Below are positions 37,280 through 50,203 of a stretch of 60,000 nucleotides of DNA, in pieces. Location: contig NC_045144.1 of the NCBI RefSeq assembly GCF_008831285.2, positions 19,733,716 through 19,793,715 on the forward strand, written 5' to 3'. The DNA is from Nymphaea colorata. Taxonomy: Eukaryota > Streptophyta > Magnoliopsida > Nymphaeales > Nymphaeaceae. The position numbers and the translations under genes are program-made. Position 1 is the stretch's first letter; each line of letters starts with the position of its first letter. Below the pieces are notes generated by a model. The model searched no databases and had not been told where the DNA came from. It worked only from the letters and a program-made list of their open reading frames with translations.

Positions 37280-38003
37280 AAATCGGTTTCTAATCGAGTT
37301 AGCAAAGCTGCGGGATTGGTGTAACACAATTGAAAATTTTATTTTTAAAAAACAAAAATATGAAAATAAAAAATATTTTTAATTATACTGGGCTTGAATT
37401 GATCCAGTATCTGCACATGCGCACACCCCCTTATACAAAAAAGTATATTCAGAAATATGTGATAATCAAAATACCACTACAAGGATAAGCAAAAGTCATA
37501 TACAGATTACAAGTTCAAATATATTTTCAACTCTTCTATTTTTTTTTTCGGTTCATATTTGTTGCATCGACTCACACCCACTCCCCATTTAAAACCTGCG
37601 GATCGATTGCCCCGATGGACTCACATATGGCTCTGTCGCCGGTGTTCGACCCCGAGCATAGACGGCGTTTCCGGCTAAAGTAAGTTGCCGACAGTATGTA
37701 AATTTTTTTTTTAAATAGCCAGAAGGGCATGTTCGGTGCACGATCGTCTGCAATTGCACGGTCATCCGTGTGAAATATAAATGGCTAAAACGAGGAACAT
37801 TGTTCTTTAAAGAAACGCAAGATTGCTTGCATTCTGTGCAATGCACATTATTGATTGCTAATAAATATGTTCTTGGGCACAGGCAGGTCTGCTTCATCAG
37901 CTCCCCAACCTCCCCTTGATGACATATTTTATTTACCAAATCTGTATACAAATAATGCAGACCTTCAGTGCTCAAAGGAGACTTTGTATAAGGATGCCAC
38001 CTG

Positions 38004-38101
<98 letters not shown>

Positions 38102-41100
38102 GGTCAGAGAACAATTTTTTGTTGTTTTATATATGTTTCCTTACGAGATGTGAATTAATAATGCGGTTCTGATTTAATTTGTTTCCAGCTAAGGTGGTGA
38201 ATACTATTGAAGAATATTATGTGTACCGATTTAGAGAGTGTTTGATAAAAAAAAAAACATTGCATTGTTGAAGCACATGCTACAAGAAAATGATGTTGTT
38301 GTTTTAGGAAATATGGTGCGATTATTCATGTCCTAGATATTTCCAATATATTTTAAGATCTAAAATGTAATCTACTTTGAACATGTAATATATGAACATG
38401 TGTTTTATTGAATATATCTCCGCCTGTTTCTTGTAAAAGGTGAACTAAGAGATCAAGCAAGCAACATAGCTCATAAAAGCACATTTCATGATTAATTTCC
38501 ATGCATTTGGCAGGAAACCTAACTATGGCTACCTAGCATGAGTTTTCTATTTCATGAAATATCAAACTCATGATATCCGCAGTGTGCAGTAGCGGAGGCA
38601 AGTTTGGCTGTTCTGGGCAATTGCCCACATGGCCAGCACACAGAATTTGTCTTATTTACGCTTTGGTATTCCACTATTTTCCTTTTTTTATATGGATGTC
38701 TCTTAAAGTTTTTAAATTTTAAAATTATATTGCTCCTCAGCTGGCTCTATCGCTGGTTATGTGTCTGGAGATCAATAAGTTATCTCCATGTTCATCTTAG
38801 ATACCTCCTTGTTCTTATTGGCTACTCGATCTGAGCGGATGGATCGATGGATGATGATGATGAAGATATATTGGTTGGAAAGCATTCTAACATAGTCTCT
38901 ACATTCCTGTGTGATCCACATTTCTTCTTTATTCATCTCTTTACCCGAATCCTCTGCACCAAGTTTCTCCACCCCAGTCTTGTTGCTTCTCGTACCATCC
39001 TTCTTTGCCTTGTCTTCTTCTTCATCAGCACTGTTTTGTTCTTTATCGGGTTATTATAATCTATAGGAAGAGCGCTAATCTAATCAAGAACTCAGAGTAA
39101 AGGTACTCAAGAACTCAGAGTAATCAATCAGATCCTGTGTCGTGGAATGGACCATCTAATCAATATTTTCTCGACAGGTAACGACCTAATCTTTCTGATA
39201 TGTCAAAATTTAATATGTGAATCGAAGAGATGCATGTCTGCCATGGCATACGTACTTATGGTCGAAAAGACTCCTAGATTTCTCATTTTTTCTCTACCAA
39301 GAAACTGTTTCACTAGCTACGACTTATCATAACAAGGAAAAATGAACACTTTTTAATTATTAAACTCCACCTCCAACAACTCTTGGGAAGTCACTGTCTC
39401 AATATCAATGTCCTTATGCAAAACTGTAGTTTTCATGAAAGGAACACCAATGCTCAACACTTTCGCCCTAAAAAATTGCACTTCAATGTTTAGCTTTACC
39501 TAAGTTTGAGTGAGAATTCAATAATTCGCCGAGCTCAACCAAACCTATCTGGGGTCCATATATGAGACTATTTAAAATGTGCGGGCTTGATAAACGACAC
39601 ACACAATTGCAACAATACCGAGTGGCGAGTAAGCTTGGATCGATGCACAAATATGTAAATTAGACTTGAAGTTTGGGGTTTAAGGTTCAGGGTTTTTAAA
39701 ATTACGATTTGTAGCATTAAAATCAGATGCTCCAAAAAAGTTCGTGCCAAGAACATGAAGGTTTCTTTTCTCCCATCAACTTACAAGAAACCTTACTTTT
39801 CCCATTAATTAATAAAGGCATTAAGTCAAGACATGACGTGATTACACAGGGTTAGCATCTTCTGTGTTGGTAAGAAGTGAATAATTTGACTTGGAGCACT
39901 GCTCATGCGATCATGTGCTTTTGCAGTGGAGCAGTATTGTAAGATCGGAACTTGCAGAAAGATTTTGGAATAGAACCTTATATTAAGTCCACCGACGTGA
40001 GCAAGCATGCATTTAAAGCAAGTTAGTTACTTAAAACATTGAAAAGTAAAAAAAAAAAACAAAGATAATTACTGTTGTGATTAATAAGAGACCAATTTGG
40101 ATGATAGAATTAGCCAGTTCAAACTAATACGAGAGATCGATATACACCAATATAGATAACTCTGCAATTATATCACTGTTAGTAATAAGGACCGTGGCTT
40201 TTTTTTTTTCCTAAACAAGCACGCAGATTTTTTGTAGTTAGAACACCTTGTGAGCGTTACACGAATCCAATTATGGAAAGATTGAACCAGATGTGTAGAA
40301 TACTAGTAAGAACCTATTAATTTGTCTCAATGATTGAAGTAGATTCATGAAACACTTACAAATTATTTCATTTTGGTAATGAAATGCAATTAGGGTGTTC
40401 AATTTCAATCAATTTTCTTTATCTTAATAGTCTTCTTCAAGCCCAATGCCTAGTTGGCTAAATGGAGTTACTGCAACCCTAGACTGCCATTGATTCAAAC
40501 ATTTGTTGCATCCCCATTTCTTTCTCTGAAAATCTTTTGCAATGTTTTCCAAAAAAGAAGCCATTCTTGGATGGAAGCCTCGAATCTCCAGAAACTTCAC
40601 TGCACCGATTTAACCTGTCATATGGTCACCTTCAAGGGTATTAAACTCTAAAGCCAGCTTTTTACACACACACACACTTCGCATTTTTATTTTCTTAGTC
40701 ATTTTATGTGATTGGTCAGAATTTATTGTCAAGATGGGGGCTAGTAGGTGTGTGGCAAGTCTTAATTTGGATTTTAGGGGCGTCAACCCTCTGTACTCAG
40801 CAGCATAGCTAGATATTTCTTGTTAAGGGTCACTAATAATTTAAATTTTAAGCATTTGAGACATGTGTATGAATAAATAAGAGTTAAGGGGGGTAACTAT
40901 ATATAAATAAACCAATTTACGTAGGTAGTATGCACAATTACCTACTTCCACTACTACCTGTGCCACAAAAGAGGAGCTACCTATAATCAAGTTGATGCGC
41001 AATATTCGTGGCATCTCAAGTACCAAAAGGAAGTCTAATATCCTAATGAGTTAAGGGGAAGCTGGGTGGGATTTTGGTTTTTTTGTTAAGTGGTATGATG

Positions 41101-41840
41101 AAATAATCTTCTAGATTGTTCTTCTTTTTTTCTTTTTTTTTTTCCTGTCACTCTTGAAGAGAACATTAAAGTGAACAGCTGTCCATCTTATTAAGAGCAG
41201 GTAAACTGATGATTAATTATTTGAAAGGCTGGTAAGAAGACCCTTTCGGCATTATATATGTTGGCAGACTATAAATTATGAATTTATGTGGTTTAGTATG
41301 CCTGCTCAAATATCTAAACCATGGTTAATATGAAACCTCAACGTTACTGTCATCGCTTCCGGTACAACCCTGCCGGAGATTAGGCTTCAATCCTTTTATG
41401 GAAAAGAAAAGCAGAGTTAGGATTTTTATTTATTTTTTCACAAAGAACCTCAAATAAGAATGATTTTTTTTTTTAGACTGACACTTAAAAGAAAAGATTA
41501 TTTATTAGCAATGTCTACCATATTTTACTAGAATTGGCTTTATGGCCCTGAAGATTCACCAATCAAGGAAACATTATTGTAATCTTTATTTAGATCGTCT
41601 TTGGGAATGCTGAATTTAGATGGGCACAAGAGCTTCATCCACATATTGCTAAAGCATGAATACGCGGTATTTGTGGTGTGTTTGTTGGGCATTCTTGGCT
41701 TCGAGCGAGAAACGTCTTTGACATGCATGCACTGGAGGATCACTCACGTACGGGATAAGTTATCAGGGACAATTTGTCTTCTGAACTACTTTTCTTTTTT
41801 ATATATACTACAAGGAAAGTCCGAAAAAACCGGGGGCGTG
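37280..41840. other. Intergenic, nothing recognised beyond the 38 kb microsatellite
   Basis: A MITE-type relic lies at about 38590-38640 and a 20-base doubling of CAAGAACTCAGAGTAA near 39086-39121. A 128-codon minus frame at 37589-37975 has no family resemblance and overlaps a repeated segment. Confidence 0.5.
38004..38098. repeat. (TA)n(GA)n microsatellite
   Basis: About 50 bases of TA then about 44 of GA. Confidence 0.97.
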
Positions 41841-41847
41841 GCTTTAC

Positions 41848-41985
41848 CTGGAAAAAGTAGTTCCCGATCTTGATCACTCCTCCCACCATTAGAAAAAGGA
41901 GAACACGGGATGCGAGCCAGGTGTTGGCCTCTGGAAGAATGGTGATGCTTTGCAACGAGTCGAACCATGGCTGCTCAGATGACAG
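41848..41985 (-). pseudogene. Isolated exon-like segment encoding a membrane-spanning fragment
   Basis: On the minus strand a 138-base open stretch is bordered by a TTGCAG acceptor and a CAG/GTAAAG donor, entering and leaving in phase 0. It reads LSSEQPWFDSLQSITILPEA and then TWLASRVLLFLMVGGVIKIGN, ending YFFQ: a hydrophobic helix after a short soluble part. No partner exon is visible within several kilobases. I do not recognise the family. A relic of a membrane-protein gene, or chance, are both possible. Confidence 0.2.
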
Positions 41986-42631
41986 CTGCAACGACTTCCG
42001 TGGGAAAAAGACGGACGAAAATTGTAAAGAAATCTATGGAGATAAGCATTGAATCGAAGGAGATAAGAATTGAGGATTTTGGTCAGACTTGGAGGATGAG
42101 GAGCCATTCATTTTTCTTATTTTTATCATTTCAATACATGGAAAAATTTAAATTTTGTCTGATAAATATGATCGAATAATCATATTCAAAAGGGAAAGGG
42201 ATGGCTAAATACACCATAAACTATTGTTAATGATTGGATTGCATAGTGCTTTTAGTGACGGCTTTAAATATTTCATCATCCGACAAACGAGGCAATGAAG
42301 CAGCCAATGAAATTGGTTGGAAGGAACATAAACCAGAACGTTGGCGACTGCTAGATAGCATATTTTGAATGTCCACTCGGTGGCTAAGATGGCTGGATTT
42401 GATGATTAACTAAACTTCAGATCATGGAAATGAGGTTGAAGCGATTATATGCTGTTCGTCGTCGTTTCTGACGATCCAAATTGACTACCATAGATCGAAG
42501 ATATTAGAGGGATGAGTTGAAATTAAAAGGTATTAAAAATGATTTGGTTGGAGTTGTGTAAGGCTCATTGGTCAATACTTTTGACCCCACGGTAAGTCAC
42601 CGACCCCTTCTCTCTCGCGTCAACATTTTGC

Positions 42632-43020
42632 TGCAGAAAGACGGAACCAAAGAAGAGTGTTACAGAGTTTTAGAGCGCGGATGTTGAGTGAATAAGATTT
42701 ACATGCAGAAATATGGGAGCAGATGAGAGGGGTTGGAGTTTTAAAGCACAGTTATTGGCGAGAGAAAGAGTAAAAGTGAAACACGGTTGTAAAAGTACAT
42801 TCCCATGCAGAAATAAGGGCACAAATGAGGGTGTCATAGTTTTAAGCAACGGGTTTTTTACGAGAGCGAGAGAGAGAGAGAGATGGAGCAAGAGAGAAAA
42901 CACGGTTCATGAGTAGTCCTAAAGTACATCTTCGTGCAGAAATACGGGACCAAATGAGGGTGTTAGAGTTTGAAAGCGCGGTTGTCGAAGAGAGAAATTG
43001 AGAGAGAGAAAGAGAGTAGA
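42632..43020 (+). repeat. Degenerate tandem array, four units
   Basis: Units starting TGCAGAAA at 42632, 42704, 42806 and 42935 share GGACCAAATGAGGGTGT and AGAGTTTTAAAGCGCGGTTG type blocks with insertions. Spacings are 72, 102 and 129. GA runs intervene. Confidence 0.6.
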
Positions 43021-43297
43021 TTAATTTGTTCAGTTAGGAGTCTTGTTCATGGCACGAACTAAAGGGTTCTTTTCTTACCTGATCTTAATTTTATGGCTAA
43101 GTGTTCCTATCGTCAGCCAAGCATAAGAGATTGATTTAATTTTAGTTGGGACTTGGACCGAGAGAAAGCGAGAGAGTCCAAAATCATGCACTTAGCAGCC
43201 TTGCTCATGGCACGAAGCAAAGTACCTTTTTCTTACCCTTTTGAGGCTAATTAGTATTCTTACTGTATGTGTGTATAAAGAAAGAGAGGACAAAAAT

Positions 43298-43705
43298 TGG
43301 TATAGTTTCCACAGCAGTGCTTTTAATCCCATGATATTTTACTATATTATTAGGATATTACCCTCCAAAACTCGAATTAAGGATATAGTTAATACATGAT
43401 ACCCAAACCAACTCGTGAGAGAGGGAGAGGACTTTCCAACAAGACATTTATTTCGAGACAGGCTTAATGGGATCTCATGCATAAGAGAGAGAGAGAGAGA
43501 AAGATGACAAAATTTGGTATGGTTTCCACAGCAAATCTCATGATCTTTCATTATACCATTAGGATAGTACCCCCAGACTTATGGATATAGTTAATACATG
43601 GTACCCAAACCAACTGGTTGCACTACCCAATTTATTAAGAGAAGAAAAGGACTTTCCAAGAAGTCATCTATTCCTAGACATGCTTACTCGGATCTCATGC
43701 ATGTG
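43298..43705 (+). repeat. Two 215-base tandem units
   Basis: Both begin TTGGTATAGTTTCCACAGCA (second with TATGG) at 43298 and 43513 and share GGATATAGTTAATACATG, CCCAAACCAACT, GGACTTTCCAA and GGATCTCATGCAT. A related GTCTTGTTCATGGCACGAA block is also doubled at 43042 and 43193. Confidence 0.75.
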
Positions 43706-44454
43706 TGTTTGTGTAAGAGAGAGAGAGTGTGTGCAGGACGTAGCCAGTGGGTTCGACCAAGTTCCAAACCGTTCCTTACAGTGCAAGTCAGCTGAGCTTG
43801 GTATTGGACACAAGGACGCAGTGGGTGCTAGTGGGTCCTCATAAGTTACCCAACCAAGCAGCAGAAGTCCTTGGTTGGCTCATTAACCCAACACCATTCA
43901 CAAAAAAAGATAAAAACCTTGAAAGCCGAGCCAGGTTGCCAAGGTGCATCTCGTCTAGAATCGATGATCTGGTTGGTTCATGTACTCTTGCCCCAAAAAA
44001 CCTTCCTTCTTCACCACAGTCACCGAGAGTCGACACCCCATCGCCGAAGCAACCAAACCGACAATGAATAAATTCTTTTTTAGGAAAACCATGATCAAAA
44101 GGGATGTCATCATCTAAAAATATAAGAAATCTCCAATGGAACTGAGAAGTTACGCTTGTAGTGGGAAAAGAGAGAAAAAATATGGCTCCTTGATGTCACG
44201 GAACTGATGTATAAACTATAGTCTATTTAGTACGTTAAAAAGCCAAAATACATATAAAAATATTTTCTTCTCTTATGTAATAATGTCCATCTAACAAATT
44301 TGTCCTTCCTTTTCAAAGTCTTACCAATTCATCTTCCAAGCTAATTATGTCGGGGAACTCCAATATCTAAGCTTGATTGAAATTGATCAGCACAGCACAC
44401 ATTGACTATTGAATTCGTCTAAACAGGCAGTTTTTCATTTGATGCAAGAACAAT

Positions 44455-44458
<4 letters not shown>

Positions 44459-44486
<28 letters not shown>
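44459..44486. repeat. (TA)n microsatellite
   Basis: About 14 TA units. Confidence 0.93.
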
Positions 44487-44488
<2 letters not shown>

Positions 44489-44959
44489 TGAAAATTGAAC
44501 GGAAAAATATCATAAATATGTTGCCACCAACATTAACTTTATGAGTGCTATATTGCTCCTTGTTGACATAGTTAAAGATCATCAACATAGCAAGATAAGT
44601 TTTGTCATTAATCTGCAAATATGACTCTATGACCATTCGGAAATCAGCTTTCCAAAATCCTTTCAGCACTTAAAAACTTACTTACATATTCATGCAAATT
44701 AAATTTTACATCAGTTCTTAATTCAAAAATGAAAATGGGACCTATATATGTGGTCTCTTTTATTAAAAAGCGCTTACACGTCTCAATAATTACTGGGTGT
44801 AAGAAATGTGCCTCTTTAGATTATCAGGACGTGCAGAGTTAGGATGAACATGCCTCTAATTTGACAGTAAAAAAAAAGAGCAAGCACGAACTTGAAAAAA
44901 TCTAAAAATACTAAGGTGCAAATTCAGAAAGTAGCAAATAAAATAGGAGCTTTTCTTCC

Positions 44960-45230
44960 AAGAAAAATCTGCTATAAATATTATAATGGGTACGTGGAAG
45001 GAAGAAGCAACATAGGGATGGAAGCCAGAACACCTTCCTCATTCTCATTCTCTTATTCTCCTCTGAAAGAAATGTGCCTCCCCGACTGATGGGGATTTGG
45101 AATGCAGAAGACCAGGAGAAGGAGGATGTTGCTTGACGCATGCGTCATCTTCTTCCTCACTGTTTTCGACGACCATCAAGAGTCTCAAACACCAACGAGC
45201 ACATGCACATCCTCTCCCCATATAAATATA
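44960..45230 (-). repeat. RQATSSS repeat family, copy 3
   Basis: Minus-strand frame MRQATSSFSWSS from ATGCGTCAAGCAACATCCTC, beside plus-strand GGAAGAAGCAACATAGGG and CATTCTCATTCTC. A TATAAATATTA lies just before on the plus strand. It lies next to copy 4. Confidence 0.45.
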
Positions 45231-45480
45231 TTTATAACCAGGAAGGAGAAAAGAAGCAAGCGCATGAATGAAGGAAGCCGTCTTCTTCATTCTTATTCTT
45301 ATTCTCCCACTGACCGAATGAGATGTGTTCCTTGAGATTTGTGGAGAAGAAGATGAGGAGGAGGAGCAGGAGCAGGAAGAGGAGGACGTTGCTTGACGTT
45401 TTTGTCTTGCTTCCTCTTTGCTGCCATCGATGACGGTCGTGGCTTGGGGCAGCCGTCCCATGCATGCACATGCACACGCA
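45215..45480 (-). repeat. RQATSSS repeat family, copy 4
   Basis: Minus-strand frame KRQATSSSSCSCSS, with plus-strand ATATAAATATATTTATAACC, then GAAAAGAAGCAAGCGC and CATTCTTATTCTTATTCTCC, and CATGCACATGCAC. Copies 3 and 4 are in tandem. Confidence 0.45.
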
Positions 45481-45961
45481 ATTCATGCATTCCACTGAGA
45501 TTGAGTGGAGATCTACTAAAAGTCAAGTACGCTTACAATCTCAGATTCAAAGTTGCTTACTTCCAATCGAAGTTGGCATTAACCTCGCCAAGTCAAAGTT
45601 TGGCTCACTGAATTGGTTTTAGTCGCCATGCAAGCAATAAATGATTCGGACGGAACCACTAGCGGAGCCAGAAATTCATACATATATACCAGACGTTATA
45701 ATGATAGACTTAATAGGAATTGTTTGAGCTGTTGATTTTAAAAAAAATATCATGTCATATTAATTAAGTTTTAAAAAATAAAGGCATTTTCAAAAGATTG
45801 AAAAACCTTTTAAAAGAGGAATCAAATGAGTTTCCTTAGTTGAGACCATTTACCTTCCTCAATAGATGTTTTACTTGAAAATAAACTAAGTTTCTATCTT
45901 TTATAACTTAATCCTACCATCTCACCTTCTTAAAATCAATGACATTAGTAATTTCCATCAA

Positions 45962-46103
<142 letters not shown>

Positions 46104-49100
46104 CCGATAAAATGAGAAATATATAACAAAATTGGGGGACCAGAAGTCCCCTATATACAAAAGCAAACCGCAAAAACAAAAGCAAAAAAACGAAAATATA
46201 CAATACAAGTTGTTCTTTTACTATGAAACTCGGTAAGCGGTATGGCTTGTCTGATTCGGCTACGTAAGTGCATGTATGCTGAGCCAAGTTGTTGGATGAA
46301 TGCGTACTGAAACTGGATTGTACATGATGCATCAATTGGTTGGTTTTGGAACCGACCAAGCTACACCAATTTCAATTATTTGGTTAAACTCACAATGAAT
46401 TGCATAAGTTCTACCCATTGAATTTAAGTATGGTGAGAAAGTTTGGAACTTCAAAACCTATTTCATGACTTTGGGAGTTGATAATTACCAAGTTCGCTCC
46501 TTGCCTTTGGGGATAATTAAATTTAGTTTCACGTATTAGGTCGTGTGTGTTGGAGAAAAATCAGCCTAAGCTTCGAGCAAATCTATACCTTTAAAAAAAA
46601 AAAGTAAATCTTCAACTAATTGATCTAAGCTGCAAACTCGTTACTTGGCCATTATCTAACATTGTTTGGATTGATAAAACTAATCAATCTTTGAGCTGGC
46701 GTCTTTAAATTCTCTGATTTAGTGGTCTTAATTTGATTTGTAAGTGTTCGACCAGGAGTTTGTTCAACGACGTGTGAGTTCTGGCAGTGCTTATCCGCTG
46801 CTAATTCTCAATTCACGCCGTGGGCGGTGCATGCACGTACAGTTGACCCCATATCAAATTTTTTAACATTTTTCGCAACTAAACTTAACCTCATACCAGG
46901 GACTCCCTCTTACGTGAGGGGGACTTGCATTCGCCGTAACGGGTGCACGCAACACATATACGTGAAAGAAAAGGGCAAGGAGTTGGGAAATTTTAGAAAT
47001 TATTTAAAAAATGTCTTTTTTGGTCTTTTACCTGTTTTTACAAATTTTCTTATTAACGAAAAACATTTTCGTCGTTAACCATATTGACACACAAAACTAC
47101 ATAACCCGGTTAAGTGTTTGTTGGTCCCTGCATATTAGGTCCCACTAAGGAGAGGTCACATCAGCCAATTGGGCCCATGGGGAGTGGGTGTTTGAAGCCT
47201 GAAATGACAAAAATGCCCTTATATAAAAACAGAAAAAACCCTTGCCTAAGGACAAAATGCTTCCTTTGGAGAGCTCATTTTGAAGAAAATACTAAAAATA
47301 TTGAAACTTTTCTTAGATTACCAGTTCAAAAACATGAGATGTTTTCCTTCCAAAAGAACAGTTTTATTTCTTTTGGAGGCAAAATGTCCTTCCATTTTCC
47401 CATGCTTCATGGTTCCAGGATTACATCAGTGTCTGAGGTAGTGCACCTTCAACTTGAGGCCACACTCTATGTCTACAAGGCACAAAGGAATATCGCCAGG
47501 AATAGAACAGAAGACGCTAACGAGCTAACAGCCCCACCAGGTGCACTACCCCTCTTGAGGCCTTTTCAGAAAAATAGTTAAAAATTTTGACACTACAATG
47601 TGAAATGTTCATATTTTTTGTTTAAAGAGCTTTGTCAATTGATTGTCAACAAGAGCTCCATTTAGTGTGCCTAATCGACAGTAGCCGAAGCCTCACCCTA
47701 CACCCTGTGTCTAGGGTTTAGGGCCTACTTCGGGACCCCTGGGTGACGGCAGTCCCAATGTTTGCAGTCCAAAGGAGTAGTGTACTCGTGGAAATTAAAC
47801 TGACAACGCACTAGCTATCTACATGTTATCTACATGTTAGTCAGTAGACCAGCTATGCTATACCCTTTGTGACTACAACCCTTTGAACTGAAGTCAACAC
47901 TGTTTAAGAATTTTGATGCATTTTGTACCATGCACCGATCTGATCTGATCTGATCCATTCTTTTTAGGTCAATGGTTGTCACTTTCACCAGCAAAGCAGC
48001 TGTTAACCTTAACCAAATTAAATAATTTAAGCATAATTGAATAATTAATTTATGAAAGTAGTTTGAATCATTATTGATCACTCATGATCAACCCTAGTTT
48101 CTTAGTGCAAGTGCTTAGAGTGGATATTTTGGTCCTGTATGCACCAAATTTGCACGTCAGTCATGTTCCCTCTCTCTCTCTCTCTCTAAAAAAAGGATAA
48201 CTTGCAGAGAGGGACTAGTTTGAAGGGCCCACATATAAAGATTTTGACGCTGAAAGTATAGTAGTTGGATGCTAGTAAAGCGTATACATAAGAGCCTGTG
48301 GGTTCGCATGTGGTTGTACCCAATGGAGTTGCAAGATTTAGCAGTTCAATTGAGGAGTTATTTTTTGCTTCAACCGTATCATAGTGACTCTTATAACTCA
48401 AAACTCAAACTAACTCTTAGATGAGGATTGCTAATTTCTTTTTGTATATAAGACCTTATAAATTTTAAAATATTTAGTTCACCGATTCTTTTTATTCAGA
48501 CAAAATCTCATATACACATTCAAATAGAACAACTCAATTTTGAAAACCCAAAATTCATATCCATAAACTCCAACAGCATTGTTTTGTTACGCTGGGCTTT
48601 ATATATAACACTAATAAGGGTTTCGCCTACGGTTGATTTGGGATGTTCCCAACCTTTGATGCGAAAGGTTGTTCTTAGTAGTGTCAGGCTCACATGGGTA
48701 CTTGTCATCATGCGAGATAAACATATCTTACACAAACTTATCCATCTAGGGTGAAAACCTTCATCAGTTTATACATGTAGAACCCTCACTGCTAGTGTAT
48801 ATAAATATATTGCATTGCACAAAAACTGCTCAAAGGTGCTCTTAGAATAGGAGGACAAGAAACATAAAAACTATTGTAAGTCATCCAATCAAAAGGGCAT
48901 TTACGCTGACATGTCAAAAGTTGCCCTTAGGAAATGAAATTAATTCTTACCTGATTGAATCCACCTAGCCTCGTGGTGTATGCGTGCTGCCAAGACTGCA
49001 ACTAAGCCTCAATGCAACTGTGGTTTTTTATCAGGATGACTTGAGACGGTTCCGATGGGATCTAGCATGTTATTGCCTTCATATTTAGTAGCCTTATATT

Positions 49101-50203
49101 CGAAACAAACCAGATGATGGAATTGAAGCCACTGTTTTGGAAAAAGGAACTCATTTATGCACTCTTCTTGATGGCGCACCTTGTCTTTTCTCATCGTTGT
49201 TTGCTCCTCGAAATCAACATTACAAATACCACCTTCTCTTTCACATTGAGGAGTTTGCCTTGGATATGTGAATAACATATCGATAACATTTATTGATAAC
49301 ATAATGAAATTGAAGCTTGAATTACGGATGTTGGCCCCAACGCATACGCACTTCTCTCCTCTTGTTAGAATTGCCTTGTATCCTTCCGCCCATCAAACTT
49401 CTTAGATATGGGCGTCTAATTCTCAGAATTCATGTTCTTAGTAAGCTCAAGATTTCTATCCAACTTGAGATCTATATCATCCAACAAAATGCACACACAG
49501 AGAGAGAGAGAGAGAGTCGACATTTTGCCAACAACCATCGGGCACGCGGTATCCCCAGACAGCAGATCAGGTCACTCCTTGATTTCTACTTAGAAAAGTA
49601 ATTCAAAGGTGACCAGAGTCCTTCGCTTTGCTTGTGAATGCAGAAACTTTTTTTTCAAGTATTTACATGTAGCAATCACCTGGTGTTAGGCGAACCCTAC
49701 CAGCATTTATCAAAATTGGTATTTACGTACAAAAATCAGCTACAAAAAAGGGGAAGATCACAGGTCTTCAAAATTGAATTTGCTTGTTCTAAGCCATGCT
49801 TATTGAAACTTTTTTCCATTTGAGGGATGGCCAGGTATCAATATGTGAAAAATATAACGATACAAAGAAGTTCCAACTTTCTCATTTTTAACTGTCAAGA
49901 CAGTCTCCCCCACACTTCATCCTTGGGGTAAAAGAATGTGTGTGTAATGGAGTCCAAACCTCATGACTGGACGGCTTTCAGCACAGCCATTTAGCTATCT
50001 ACGAGGAATTCTTAATGGGTGGAGAGACTAACAAAGCAACTTTTTGAATAAAAATATATAGAGATGTTAATTACAAGAATGATCTATGCATCTTAACATT
50101 TACACGTATTTACATGAAACATATGAACCAAGTTTTTGCTGAGTCCTTGAAGCATACTATGGGCACCGACGTGCTCCTGCTTCTGATTCAACAATGTGAA
50201 ATG
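46104..50203. other. Intergenic, downstream of the YrdC-like gene
   Basis: Apart from the SINE-like unit and the 47965 duplicate, frames such as 47114-47581 (plus) and 49009-49302 (minus) show no domain. The last few hundred bases probably include the 3' UTR of the YrdC-like gene. Confidence 0.5.
47690..47868 (-). mobile_element. tRNA-derived SINE-like unit
   Basis: On the minus strand a box A-like TAGCATAGCTGG (47860-47849) is followed about 50 bases on by a box B-like GTTTAATTTCC (47800-47790). Such spacing is typical of internal RNA polymerase III promoters of SINEs. The right border is not defined and box B is weak. Confidence 0.35.

Noticed and set aside
37589-37975. 128-codon minus-strand frame
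   Set aside because: No recognisable motif, and part of the DNA is repeated near 23.1 kb, so it is probably repeat sequence.
44960-45400. A microRNA hairpin from AGAAGCAACAT and ATGTTGCTT
   Set aside because: Only about 8-10 bases pair in the best copy and fewer in others, too little for a plant microRNA precursor.
47114-47581. 155-codon plus-strand frame
   Set aside because: No domain or targeting sequence, and mixed codon use; chance is likely in this length of noncoding DNA.
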